A DNA stretch of 64,000 bases. Source: JAXGXJ01 sp050943595. Its GTDB lineage: Bacteria > Actinomycetota > Thermoleophilia > RBG-16-64-13. The translations under genes were made by a program, and so were the position numbers. The notes under the pieces were generated by a model that was not told the DNA's origin, did no database searches, and saw nothing but the letters and a program-made list of their open reading frames with translations. The DNA lies in NCBI GenBank assembly GCA_050943595.1, contig JBMNPM010000006.1, forward strand, positions 68,274-132,273, in the 5' to 3' direction. The stretch's first letter is position 1. Every line of letters starts with the position of its first letter. Shown here in pieces: positions 1 to 8,428 of the stretch.

Positions 1-67
1 CCGGGATGATGAGGTCGGTGTCGATGTCACGCCCGAAGGTCCAGGCGCGTCCACGTAGAGCCGTCAC
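1..67 (-). CDS. leuD: 3-isopropylmalate dehydratase small subunit, N-terminal fragment
   Basis: Only the first 22 codons are in the window. They begin with GTG at 67 and read VTALRGRAWTFGRDIDTDLI and on, which is the conserved opening of LeuD/aconitase swivel-domain proteins (the GRDIDTD element). The GTG overlaps the leuC stop codon as GTGA, so translation is probably coupled. With LeuC it forms the isomerase that converts 2-isopropylmalate to 3-isopropylmalate in leucine synthesis. The gene continues beyond the left edge. Confidence 0.88.
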   Translation of the reverse strand, partial: MTALRGRAWTFGRDIDTDLIIP

Positions 68-1341
68 GGCTGCCTCCTTCCGCCTATCTGGTCCGGTGTT
101 GCGATGTGGCCGGCCAGCGCGCTGGCGGCCGCCACGTACGGACCGGCCAAGAAGACCTCCGAGCCCGGATGCCCCATACGGCCGACGAAATTGCGGTTCG
201 TCGTGGAGACGGCCCGTTCACCCTCAGCCAGTACACCCATATGCCCACCCAAGCAGGGCCCGCAGGTGGGAGCCGAAACGGCAGCTTCAGCCTCCAGGAA
301 CACATCGAAAAGACCCTCGTCGTTGGCCTGCTTCCATACGGCCTGGGTGGCCGGGATCACGATACAGCGCACGTCCTTGTGCACCTTGTGACCACGCAGG
401 ACCTCCGCCGCCTGCCGTAGATCTTCGATACGCCCGTTGGTGCAGCTGCCGATGACCACCTGATCGATCCTGACGTCGCTCAACTCATCGGCCGGCTGGG
501 TGTTCGATGGTAGATGAGGCTTGGCCACCATTAGAGGGATCTCGTCCGCCCGCCACTCATAGGTCTTCTCGTAGACCGCGTCAGGATCGGAAGTGACGTA
601 ACGCGGCTCGCGGTGAAAACGCCCCTCCACATAGGCCTTGGTGATGTCGTCCGGAGCGATGATGCCGTTCTTGCCTCCGGCCTCGATAGCCATATTGCAG
701 ATAGTAAAGCGCGAATCCATGGACAGACCGCGGATGGTCGAACCGGTGAACTCCATGGCCTTGTACAGGGCCCCGTCCACGCCGATCTGGCCGACAGTGA
801 AGAGAATGATGTCCTTGCCCGTTACGTAGCGGCCTAGTTCTCCTTCGAAGTTGAAGCGATGACTCTCGGGCACCCGAAACCAGGCTTCGCCGGTTGCCAT
901 AGCCCCAGCCAGGTCGGTGGAGCCTACGCCCGTAGAGAAGGCCCCCAGAGCGCCGTACGTGCAGGTGTGCGAGTCTGCGCCGATAACCGCGTCACCGGGC
1001 CCCACCAACCCCTGCTCGGGCAGAAAGGCGTGCTCCACGCCCACGCGACCTACGTCATAGAAGTGCGTCAGCCTGTACTTCTTGCTGAACTCGCGCATCT
1101 GCTTGACTAGACCCGCCGACTTGATGTCCTTGTTCGGCGTAAAGTGATCAGGGATGAGAACGATCTTTTCTGCGTCGAACACGCGATCGAACCCGGCCTT
1201 CTCGAACTCATCGATAGCAACCGGGGCAGTGACGTCGTTACCCAGACAGAGATCGAGCCTAGCCATGATGAGGTCACCCGGCACCACAGATTCTCTACCG
1301 GCTGCTTTGGCCAGGATCTTCTCGGTCATGGTCATAGCCAT
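64..1341 (-). CDS. leuC: 3-isopropylmalate dehydratase large subunit
   Basis: About 425 residues, the length of the short LeuC/homoaconitase class. It carries the Fe-S ligand motifs GSCTNGR and CGPCLGG in the C-terminal third and the GADSHTCTYGALGAFSTGVG active-site stretch. It binds a [4Fe-4S] cluster and, with LeuD, isomerises 2-isopropylmalate in the cytoplasm. I chose the ATG at 1341 because a GGGGGT stretch lies about 7 bases upstream; ATGs at 1335 and 1329 are alternatives. Homoaconitase or a related 2-alkylmalate isomerase cannot be excluded from sequence alone, but the leuD neighbour and the leuA gene at 24.6 kb favour leucine synthesis. Confidence 0.9.
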   Translation of the reverse strand: MAMTMTEKILAKAAGRESVVPGDLIMARLDLCLGNDVTAPVAIDEFEKAGFDRVFDAEKIVLIPDHFTPNKDIKSAGLVKQMREFSKKYRLTHFYDVGRVGVEHAFLPEQGLVGPGDAVIGADSHTCTYGALGAFSTGVGSTDLAGAMATGEAWFRVPESHRFNFEGELGRYVTGKDIILFTVGQIGVDGALYKAMEFTGSTIRGLSMDSRFTICNMAIEAGGKNGIIAPDDITKAYVEGRFHREPRYVTSDPDAVYEKTYEWRADEIPLMVAKPHLPSNTQPADELSDVRIDQVVIGSCTNGRIEDLRQAAEVLRGHKVHKDVRCIVIPATQAVWKQANDEGLFDVFLEAEAAVSAPTCGPCLGGHMGVLAEGERAVSTTNRNFVGRMGHPGSEVFLAGPYVAAASALAGHIATPDQIGGRRQP

Positions 1342-1597
1342 ACCATGTACCCCCAATCGTCGTGGCTTGCTGAGGAGAGGATTGCGACACGCATATACCC
1401 CGGCCGGAGCAGCCGATGGATACAGGCGGGCGGTGTATTGTAGTGTACCCCCTAGAGCTTACGCAACCGGGGCACTTCAGACACCCGACCCGCGTAACTC
1501 AGGGACATGACCACGACGTCTTCAGCCACCTCCTGCCGCGTTGCGGCGACGCCATCCACGGGGCTCCAGCAGCCTCCCAACTGGACGGAGTGCTCTT

Positions 1598-2851
1598 CTA
1601 CCACAATCCCACCGAACGGACGATGGCCGCCGCGTATCCCTGGATTTTGCTCCCGTACTCGGAACCCGGAGCCCACTTGCCGCTCAAGTCGAAGACGGTG
1701 CGCACGTTGCCCCTGTGCACCGAGCCGTCCGGCTGCCCGAAGTGACGAGGGTCACCCGGCGTGGTGATGGGACCGTCAACCGGCTGCTGCACCATGACGC
1801 AGTAGGGGTCGGACATGTGCTTGGGATAGAGGTACCACGCCAGGTGGACGTACTGCGCAATCACCCCGAGCTCGGCCGTAGCGAAAGAGTGTCCCGGGAC
1901 ACCACCACCGATGGCACCGATGCCGGCCATATTATTCTGTTCCGGCATGACATCACCACCGAATTGCCCATAGCCCGTCTCGTGGATCATCTGCGCCCAC
2001 GCCATGTCGGCCCTGATGCCAAAGCGCTCGCCGTAGGTCACGTATAGCTTGGCCAAGGTAGTGAGCGAAACGGTGAACCTGCCGTCTCCCTTACCACGTG
2101 CCCTGAACATGTCAACCAAGTCGGTGGAATCGCCCAAGAAACGACCGTTCATACCCGCCGGATCAGTCCCCATGACGTTGAACAGTACCGCAGCCGCCTG
2201 GCCACGTGTGGCCTTCGCCCACGGCGACATCGAGCCAATCCTAGTACCCGCCGGAGCAAGGTCGCGCAGGAGACCGTTGTATTGCGCCACCCGGGCCACG
2301 ACTCCATGAGAAGGATCGAAGACGCCCCAAGCCGACTTGTACGAGGCCGGTGGAACAACCAGCGGGCTCAAGGCGCCCCGAGTGGCTATCGTGATCACCT
2401 GTGCCAGCGTGATGGGCGCCGTCGGTTTGAAGATGGGCCCCTTGGCGCCGACGTATCCGATTACCAGCTTCTCGCGCTGAGCCGCCGCCACGTAGTTGTC
2501 GGGATACAAGGAGTCCGCTCCGCTCCGTTGCACATCGATAAAGCTACACACATCGGCCTCACTCACAGCGATGCGCATAGCCTCCACCGCCATCTTGGCG
2601 AACTGCTGCCGTGTGACCGGATCGTCGGGACGAAACGTGCCGTCGTTGTACCCTTCCAACACCCCCAACTGCGCCATTGTCTCGATTTGGACATGATAAG
2701 CATGCGACGACGGCACATCGACGAACCCAGCCGTTCGTGCCTGGGCAGAAGGAGCAAGACTCAGCGAGACGGCCACTGCCGTCACGACCAAGGCGAATAA
2801 CCCCACCGACCGTGCGATCCCGGCCCTGCTGATAAGAACGGATAGCAACAT
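1598..2851 (-). CDS. SLH-domain cell-wall glucosaminidase
   Basis: An exported protein of about 417 residues. The N-terminus has a hydrophobic signal segment ending near APSAQA. Three S-layer homology repeats follow (about residues 40-230; motifs FVDVPSSHAYHVQIETMAQL and GYNDGTFRPDDPVTRQQFAK). The C-terminal half is a mannosyl-glycoprotein endo-beta-N-acetylglucosaminidase (GH73-like) domain with a likely catalytic glutamate in MIHETGYGQFGG and the motif NNMAGIGA. It probably binds secondary cell-wall polymer through SLH and cuts peptidoglycan glycan strands during growth or separation. The ATG at 2851 has GGGGGAG five bases upstream; an in-frame ATG at 2869 has no such site. One of five SLH proteins in the window. 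Confidence 0.85.
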   Translation of the reverse strand: MLLSVLISRAGIARSVGLFALVVTAVAVSLSLAPSAQARTAGFVDVPSSHAYHVQIETMAQLGVLEGYNDGTFRPDDPVTRQQFAKMAVEAMRIAVSEADVCSFIDVQRSGADSLYPDNYVAAAQREKLVIGYVGAKGPIFKPTAPITLAQVITIATRGALSPLVVPPASYKSAWGVFDPSHGVVARVAQYNGLLRDLAPAGTRIGSMSPWAKATRGQAAAVLFNVMGTDPAGMNGRFLGDSTDLVDMFRARGKGDGRFTVSLTTLAKLYVTYGERFGIRADMAWAQMIHETGYGQFGGDVMPEQNNMAGIGAIGGGVPGHSFATAELGVIAQYVHLAWYLYPKHMSDPYCVMVQQPVDGPITTPGDPRHFGQPDGSVHRGNVRTVFDLSGKWAPGSEYGSKIQGYAAAIVRSVGLW

Positions 2852-2891
2852 ATCTCCCCCAAAAAGCATGTGAGGCTTTCGCAGCTCCGAT

Positions 2892-2917
2892 TACTAGTAG
2901 CTTCTACTAGTAGCTTC
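2892..2917. repeat. 13-bp perfect tandem duplication
   Basis: The unit tactagtagcttc occurs twice back to back about 40 bases upstream of the SLH-glucosaminidase start. It is one of several short tandem duplications in this window and probably arose by replication slippage. Its effect on the promoter or leader is unknown. Confidence 0.8.
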
Positions 2918-2965
2918 TTTGCAGCCTCCTCAAGCCCTCCCGAAGAAATCGGACTCCGGGCACAA

Positions 2966-3007
2966 CTAAACTGTGACGTCGGAACCCGCCCGGCCCCGAC
3001 GTCACAG
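2966..3007 (-). terminator. Stem-loop terminator after the gene at 3025
   Basis: A 12-bp perfect stem (ctgtgacgtcgg pairing with ccgacgtcacag, 2971-2982 with 2996-3007), followed on the minus strand by TTTAGTTG. It lies 18 bases past the stop of the minus-strand gene at 3025 and separates it from the SLH gene. The T-tract is imperfect, so strength is uncertain. Confidence 0.65.
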
Positions 3008-3024
3008 TCCTCAAAAAATTATAG

Positions 3025-3840
3025 TTAGGAACGAGGCAGATCGTGCCTCACTACCTCGATCGGAGGCTCGCCCTTGACACTCTCCACGACCCCCCAAGCC
3101 TTGTCGATGTTCTCCTTGTACCCTTCGAGAAGCAGGACCACCGCTCCCTCGCTACCGCCCACGCCTCCGCTGGAGACGAGGCGTCCCTTCACACCTGCCA
3201 AGATACCCAACGCCTCGATCTCGGTTACGACCAGCGATTGACACAAGGGGTAGAGGAAGCAGGGCAGACCCATGCTGCGACTGATCGATAGCTGTCCCCA
3301 ACCCACGGCGGCTTCTTCCACGCAGGGTACCAACTTCTCGAGACCCACCGGCGTGATGACAGAGAGGCCCCGCGAGATGACAAACCTCTGCAAAGCACTC
3401 ATGGTACCCGCTCGGTTATTCGAGCAGAGGACACCGGCGTTGCCGCGCGGGTCGACTGCGTTCGCGCCCTTGATGGCCACATCTCCCTTCTCAAACGTAT
3501 CGTAGAATGGGGTGGCATCCTGACTCACCCGCTCGCCCTTGACAAAGAAGCGCGTCTCTTCGCGATCGTCCTTGCAGGTCCGGGTAAGAAGGCCGTCGGC
3601 GACGATACCCACTGAATACCGGTAGGGAGGGATCTTCTCCCCTGTGAGCTCTTCGAGGATGAAGGCGCAGGTCGACCCAGTGCACACTGCGAGCCTGCCG
3701 TTGGCGTAGGCCGAGGTGACCTCCGGAAGAGAAGCTACCGTCTTGGCCAACAGGCGCCTGGATTCCGCCGGATTGAGGACAACGAGAGCCTGTTCGATCC
3801 TCGAAGTATCACTAAGATCGAGTTTCACGGGATAAAACAT
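3025..3840 (-). CDS. Conserved-looking protein of unknown function, 271 aa
   Basis: I do not recognise this family. It is a soluble protein with no signal peptide or membrane segment, and six scattered cysteines including CTGSTCAF near residue 55 and CKDD near 93. It has GANAVDPRGNAGVLCSNN (about residues 128-145), two glycine-rich turns (VGIVADG, SSGGVGGSEGAV) and a likely alpha/beta fold. The ATG at 3840 has an AAGGGAAGG site six bases upstream. It stands alone between a terminator and a divergent gene. The GANAVD segment suggests a ligand- or metal-binding loop, but I assign no function. Confidence 0.7.
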   Translation of the reverse strand: MFYPVKLDLSDTSRIEQALVVLNPAESRRLLAKTVASLPEVTSAYANGRLAVCTGSTCAFILEELTGEKIPPYRYSVGIVADGLLTRTCKDDREETRFFVKGERVSQDATPFYDTFEKGDVAIKGANAVDPRGNAGVLCSNNRAGTMSALQRFVISRGLSVITPVGLEKLVPCVEEAAVGWGQLSISRSMGLPCFLYPLCQSLVVTEIEALGILAGVKGRLVSSGGVGGSEGAVVLLLEGYKENIDKAWGVVESVKGEPPIEVVRHDLPRS

Positions 3841-4191
3841 GTGGTGCCTTCCCTTTCTCGGACGGAGGGCTCAATGTACGTCTGCATAGAGAGCAGCCGG
3901 CCCTCAGAGTGGGGCGTCCGACTCAGCAGCCTGATGAACCATACGCAGTCTTCCATGAGAGGGTGGTAGAGTCAAGTGCAGCTCAGCCCTCGTACCCCGC
4001 CACGGCCATCCCTAACAACTGCTGGAAAACGAAACCCCGGCCACATCGTCCGAACCGGCCTCTATACTGGCTTAGAACGCTTCCGGCGCCACAGACGGAC
4101 GAATTCATCACTAAATTCGTCACCAAAGATCATCGGGAGTACCCGGGATCATCCGGACCATAGACTATCCCGCAACAACATGGGAGGGCGA
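3841..4191. other. Divergent intergenic region
   Basis: This 351-base spacer separates two divergent genes and should hold both promoters. I see a TATACT box near 4063 on the plus strand but no convincing -35 partner. No RNA motif, repeat or credible small gene is visible. The plus-strand open frame running through it has no ribosome-binding site at an upstream ATG. Confidence 0.4.
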
Positions 4192-5160
4192 ATGAACGTA
4201 GGCCAACAGACAATCGAGTGGCTCTATACCGAGTTGCTGAGGGTTGATGACAAGTGGTCCGAGCCTACACCGGCCGGCTTTCGTTGGTGGCCCGACAAGA
4301 ATATCCAGACCATTGAGATCATCGGCCAGTCGCAGGACTCGGACGGCGATGCAGGACATCTCATCTCCATACGTACAGAACTCCTGCGATCTCTCGTCCT
4401 CGACGAAGGTTCCCTGACGAGGCTCAACACATCGCTCATGCCTTTGGCTTCTCTATCCGGCCCCGTATACTCACCGGAGACTCAGACACTCAGTCTCTGC
4501 TCGTTGGTCGCACTCCACGAAGGGATCCTGAGTTCGATGAGACCGCTCATCGGCATGGCGGCCGTCCTCCAGGCAAGCGAAGCGCGCACCGCGGCCGCCC
4601 GCCTGACACAGGTCCTTGAGGCGGAAGAGGCCATAAGCGGACATCCCACAAACGGGATCCGCCCGGAACCGGATGAACTCACCGACATAGTAGAGGGCCT
4701 GATAACTCCGCTGGGCAAAGAGCCCAGCCGTTGGCAACCCGGCGAATTCCAGCAGTTGGTTGACCGTTACACCCAGGAATCATTGGCACTGTGCGCTACA
4801 GTGTCCGGGCCGAGCATCACGGTGGAGTTCCCCTACACGGATGAGCCGTCTCTCCTTCGAGCAACGGCGAATGAACCCCACCCCGATTACGGCAACGGAC
4901 TCTCCCTGATGCAGTCGTTCTCCATCGACCCGCTACCCGAGGCAGAAGGCGCCGCTCTGGCCCTCTCACTGAACGACGCCTACTTGAGGCAAAAGCCCTC
5001 CGGCTACGGTCTGGGTAGCTACAGCTACAAAGACGGCGCCATCCGCTTCACAAGCTTCTTTCCCAACGCCATATACAGCCGAGGCCTGCTGACCAATATC
5101 TTCTACTCCAGCGCCGGTCGGGCACGCGAGATGGCGCTACGTCTGCCCAGTAAGGATTGA
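4192..5160 (+). CDS. Hypothetical soluble protein, 322 aa
   Basis: The start at 4192 (MNVGQQTIEWLYTELL) is supported by a GGGAGGG ribosome-binding site just upstream; the open frame runs further back but without a start signal. There is no signal peptide or membrane helix. The composition is acidic and leucine/alanine rich, with an N-terminal stretch (IIGQSQDSDGD, HLISIRTELLRSL) that looks like two beta-strands and helices, and a C-terminal GYGLGSYSYKDGAIRFTSF region. The overall pattern faintly recalls YbjN/type III chaperone-like folds, but this is a guess. No operon partner. Confidence 0.7.
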   Translation: MNVGQQTIEWLYTELLRVDDKWSEPTPAGFRWWPDKNIQTIEIIGQSQDSDGDAGHLISIRTELLRSLVLDEGSLTRLNTSLMPLASLSGPVYSPETQTLSLCSLVALHEGILSSMRPLIGMAAVLQASEARTAAARLTQVLEAEEAISGHPTNGIRPEPDELTDIVEGLITPLGKEPSRWQPGEFQQLVDRYTQESLALCATVSGPSITVEFPYTDEPSLLRATANEPHPDYGNGLSLMQSFSIDPLPEAEGAALALSLNDAYLRQKPSGYGLGSYSYKDGAIRFTSFFPNAIYSRGLLTNIFYSSAGRAREMALRLPSKD

Positions 5161-5218
5161 ACCGCAGACCATCGCCCGACACCAGTCGTCCGTGCGTCCG
5201 GAAGCAGAGGGGCTGCTG

Positions 5219-5258
5219 AAAAAAACAGAGGCGCCACGGTGATACCGTGGCGCCTCTG
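5219..5258 (-). terminator. Strong intrinsic terminator of the por operon
   Basis: A 15-bp perfect stem (5226-5240 with 5244-5258, three-base loop), followed on the minus strand by a run of seven T residues. It lies about 50 bases past the stop of the last gene of the pyruvate oxidoreductase operon. On the plus strand no T-run follows, so it should act on the minus strand only. The adjoining ggctgctgaa resembles the end of the dispersed repeat described at 26218. Confidence 0.9.
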
Positions 5259-5308
5259 CACACCATACTCAGAACCATGTCACAGCGGACCGTCCTGGGT
5301 AAGAAATG

Positions 5309-8300
5309 TCACCCCTTGCGGGCCCGCAGATGCGCCTGCCATTCCTCTTCACTCGGCTCGTTGCACTTACACAGCAGCGTCTCCCACTCCTTATCGACCC
5401 ACGCCTCAACCTCGCGAAGGGCATCCGCGAATCGCGGCTGGAACAGATGAGCGAAACGGCCCTGGCGCTTGAGCCACGGCGCCAGTGGCAGCTTGCGCTG
5501 CGGACGATAGGTGAGTCGATATTCCCCATTCTCGTACTCGAAGAGAGGCCAGTAGCATGTGTTGACCGCCTCACGAGCCAAGTCTATGGTCTCGGCCCCA
5601 TCCGCACGCCATCCCCGCGGGCAAGGGGACAAGACATTGATGAATGTCGGCCCGTCGACAGAGAGGGCTTTGGCCGCTTTGCGCACCAGATCGCGCGGGT
5701 CGTGCGGTGACGCCTGGGCCACATACTCCAGGTTGTGTGCAATCATCAGTTCGGTGAGATTCTTGCGGTGCTGCACTTTTCCAGCCACATCTTCTCCCAC
5801 CGGGCTGGTGGTAGTCCAAGCGGCCATGGGAGTAGCCCCGGAGCGCTGGAAGCCCGTGTTCATATACGCCCCATTGTCATAACAGACATAGAGCATCCTG
5901 TGCCCCCGATCCATGGCTCCAGAGAGCGACTGCAGACCAATGTCGTACGTGCCTCCATCTCCGCCGAAGGCAACGAAGTGCACGTTCTCGTCGATGAGTC
6001 CCTTTTTCTTGAGCGCACGGAAGGCCACTTCCACACCACTCAGGGTGGCAGCGGAGTTTTCAAAGGCCGTGTGGATGAAGCTGCTCTTCCACGACGTGTA
6101 CGGGTAGATGGTGGTACTGACCTCAAGACAGCCGGTGGCCGAACTGACCACCACCGGATCGCTGGTGCCCATGAGTATCTGGCGCACAACGATAGGCGCC
6201 CCACAGCCGGCGCACATACGATGCCCTCCGGCCAGACGGCTACCCTGATCGACCAACTCGAGCCATCGTGCACGCGCTTCCTCAAAATGATTAGTCTTCG
6301 TGAGGGCGTCCACCGGGCATACGTCCACACATTCCCCACACATGATGCACCGGCTCTCGTCCACTTTGAACGAGGTCAGTTCGCGCTGGTTGAAGGTGAG
6401 CGCCCCCGTGGGGCAGGCTGTAACACACCGACCACAGGAGATGCAGTCGGTAAACTCCAGACTGTCCCCATAGGGCGTATCGATACTCATGTCGAAGCCA
6501 CGTCTCACAAACTCGTAGCAGGCCGGGCCCGCCACGTCACGGCACACCCGTACACATCGGCCGCAGGCTATGCAGCGCTCCATATCGCGCTGGATGAAGG
6601 GGTGATCACGCTGAGACTGCACCACTCGCACCCGGCCACCCGGCCTGATCAATTCGTTGGTCGTGATACCGTACTCCACACCCAGCCTCTGCAGGTCGCA
6701 GGTACCTAAGCTGGGACAAACGCACTGCAGACACCGCTTGGCTTCTTCCTGAGCCTTGGCCATGTCGTAGCCCTGCTCGACCTCGCGGGTAGTGCCCGCC
6801 AGACGCTCGGCACCTTCGACCTGTGGCATAGCCACCCGAGGAGCCGGGTCGGCCTTCGCGCCCATGTGGAGCCACACCGGATTGCGCTCGACCAGACGTC
6901 GGCCGAGCGAACTAAGCCTATCGGCCGAGCGGAGCTGATCCAGATAAGGAAGAGCAGCGTGTTCGGCGAGCACCTTCTCCAGTGCGGGAAGATCCTCGCC
7001 CCACAGCCAGGCGTCGACACTAAGGGCGGCGCGCTTGCCAGAGGCGACGGCGTGGATCGTCGATGGTGTCCGACCGGCGGCATCCGCAGTCACAAAGACG
7101 CCTTCGTGGGACGTGCGTCCGGTGTATGCATCTACGTGCGGATATGAGGGATGATCTTCTTCCCCGCCCCGTTCGGCGTGGGCCAAGATCACAGTCGCCC
7201 CGGCCACTAGGATGCCGGCTCCATCCCGCCCGCACTTAACGCCCTGGACCTGCCCATCCACAGCCACGACCTCAGTCGCCGTAGTGTCGAACTCAAAGCG
7301 CACGTTCTCCTGGAGTGCAGCCTCTACTCCATCGCTACCCGAAGGCATGACTTCCGCCTTCTGGGCCGTTATAACGACCACTTCGGCGGCACCGAGGCGG
7401 GCGACCGTCCGGGCCACGTCCACGGTACCCATGCCGTCGCCGACCACAATCACCGTGCCGCTCAACTGCACGGTCTCGCCTCCACGCAGGCGCCTCATTA
7501 GATCCAAACCATCGAGTGCCGCTTCGCCACCGATCAAAGTCGGTCGAGATGCGCCACTGCCTCCGGCGTTGGTGATGATCAAGGCATCGAATCCGGCATC
7601 GAGCAGTCTCTCGGGGTCCATCTCGGAACCGATCTTCGACCGGCCCCTAAAACGTACGCCGGCATCCCACAGCGGCTGGAGTTCACGTTCGAGCACGTTG
7701 ATGGGTAGGCGAAACTCCGGGATGTAGTACCGCAATACCCCGCCCGGCTTCTCCTCCTGATCGTAGATCGTAACAGCATGGCCGCTCTTCACGAGGAACC
7801 ACGCCGCGGCCAGACCCGCCGGACCCGCTCCCACCACTGCCACCCGCATGCCACTCGACAGCCCCGGTACCAGGTCGGCCGAGGCATGATCGGCAGCAGC
7901 GCGGTGTAGTGCGCAGATGGCCACAGGCTCATCCACCTGCCCGCGACGACACACCGACTCACAGTAGGCAGGGCAGATACGTCCCAGGATACCGGGGAAG
8001 GGCAGCTCCTCACGCACGATGGCCGCTGCACCCGCCGCGTCACCCTCAGCAAGGGCGGCCAGATACCCGGGGATATCGACATGGGTCGGGCAGGCATGTG
8101 TGCAGGGCGCTTCGCAGTACGAGTTGTGGTCGGAGAGATACATCTTAAGGTAGCTCTCCCGGCGCGCTCGTACTCGAGGCGTGTCGGTCCTCACCACCAT
8201 GCCCTCGGCGGCGCGTGTAGTGCAGGCGGCTTGGAGCTTACCCACACCCTCTACCTCAACCAGGCACAGGCGGCAGGCGCCCCAAGGTGACGCCCCGGGC

Positions 8301-8428
8301 ACGTGGCAGAGAGCAGGAATATCGATACCTTCGCGACGGGCGACGTCCAGGATGGTCTCACTCTGACGCGCCCGCAGATCCCTGCCATCGATAATCAGGC
8401 TCACGGTCGTCTCAGTCTGGGTGCTCAT
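5309..8428 (-). CDS. Fused iron-sulfur flavoprotein / 2-oxoacid:ferredoxin oxidoreductase beta (TPP) subunit
   Basis: A 1039-residue fusion. Residues 1-80: 2Fe-2S ferredoxin domain (Cys 41, 52, 55, 69). About 95-185: GltD-type 4Fe-4S helical domain. About 190-520: FAD/NAD(P) Rossmann flavoprotein (VGAGPAGLAAA at 199-209 and a second dinucleotide site, VVGDGMGTVDVA). About 570-720: further cysteine motifs including CIACGRCVRVC, CISCGRCVTAC and CIMCGECVDVC. From 736 to the end: PorB thiamine-diphosphate domain (HRMCAGCGAP, GGDGGTYDIG, CYDNGAYMNTG). No separate porB is present, so this domain must supply TPP chemistry to the operon. The ATG overlaps the preceding gene as ATGA. An NADH- or NADPH-reacting flavin wired directly to the TPP centre is the likely role. 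Confidence 0.88.
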   Translation of the reverse strand: MSTQTETTVSLIIDGRDLRARQSETILDVARREGIDIPALCHVPGASPWGACRLCLVEVEGVGKLQAACTTRAAEGMVVRTDTPRVRARRESYLKMYLSDHNSYCEAPCTHACPTHVDIPGYLAALAEGDAAGAAAIVREELPFPGILGRICPAYCESVCRRGQVDEPVAICALHRAAADHASADLVPGLSSGMRVAVVGAGPAGLAAAWFLVKSGHAVTIYDQEEKPGGVLRYYIPEFRLPINVLERELQPLWDAGVRFRGRSKIGSEMDPERLLDAGFDALIITNAGGSGASRPTLIGGEAALDGLDLMRRLRGGETVQLSGTVIVVGDGMGTVDVARTVARLGAAEVVVITAQKAEVMPSGSDGVEAALQENVRFEFDTTATEVVAVDGQVQGVKCGRDGAGILVAGATVILAHAERGGEEDHPSYPHVDAYTGRTSHEGVFVTADAAGRTPSTIHAVASGKRAALSVDAWLWGEDLPALEKVLAEHAALPYLDQLRSADRLSSLGRRLVERNPVWLHMGAKADPAPRVAMPQVEGAERLAGTTREVEQGYDMAKAQEEAKRCLQCVCPSLGTCDLQRLGVEYGITTNELIRPGGRVRVVQSQRDHPFIQRDMERCIACGRCVRVCRDVAGPACYEFVRRGFDMSIDTPYGDSLEFTDCISCGRCVTACPTGALTFNQRELTSFKVDESRCIMCGECVDVCPVDALTKTNHFEEARARWLELVDQGSRLAGGHRMCAGCGAPIVVRQILMGTSDPVVVSSATGCLEVSTTIYPYTSWKSSFIHTAFENSAATLSGVEVAFRALKKKGLIDENVHFVAFGGDGGTYDIGLQSLSGAMDRGHRMLYVCYDNGAYMNTGFQRSGATPMAAWTTTSPVGEDVAGKVQHRKNLTELMIAHNLEYVAQASPHDPRDLVRKAAKALSVDGPTFINVLSPCPRGWRADGAETIDLAREAVNTCYWPLFEYENGEYRLTYRPQRKLPLAPWLKRQGRFAHLFQPRFADALREVEAWVDKEWETLLCKCNEPSEEEWQAHLRARKG

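Noticed and set aside
5735..6709. Long plus-strand open frame (324 codons) in the por region
   Set aside because: It is antisense to the well-supported iron-sulfur/PorB fusion, shows no family motif and arises from GC-rich codon bias.
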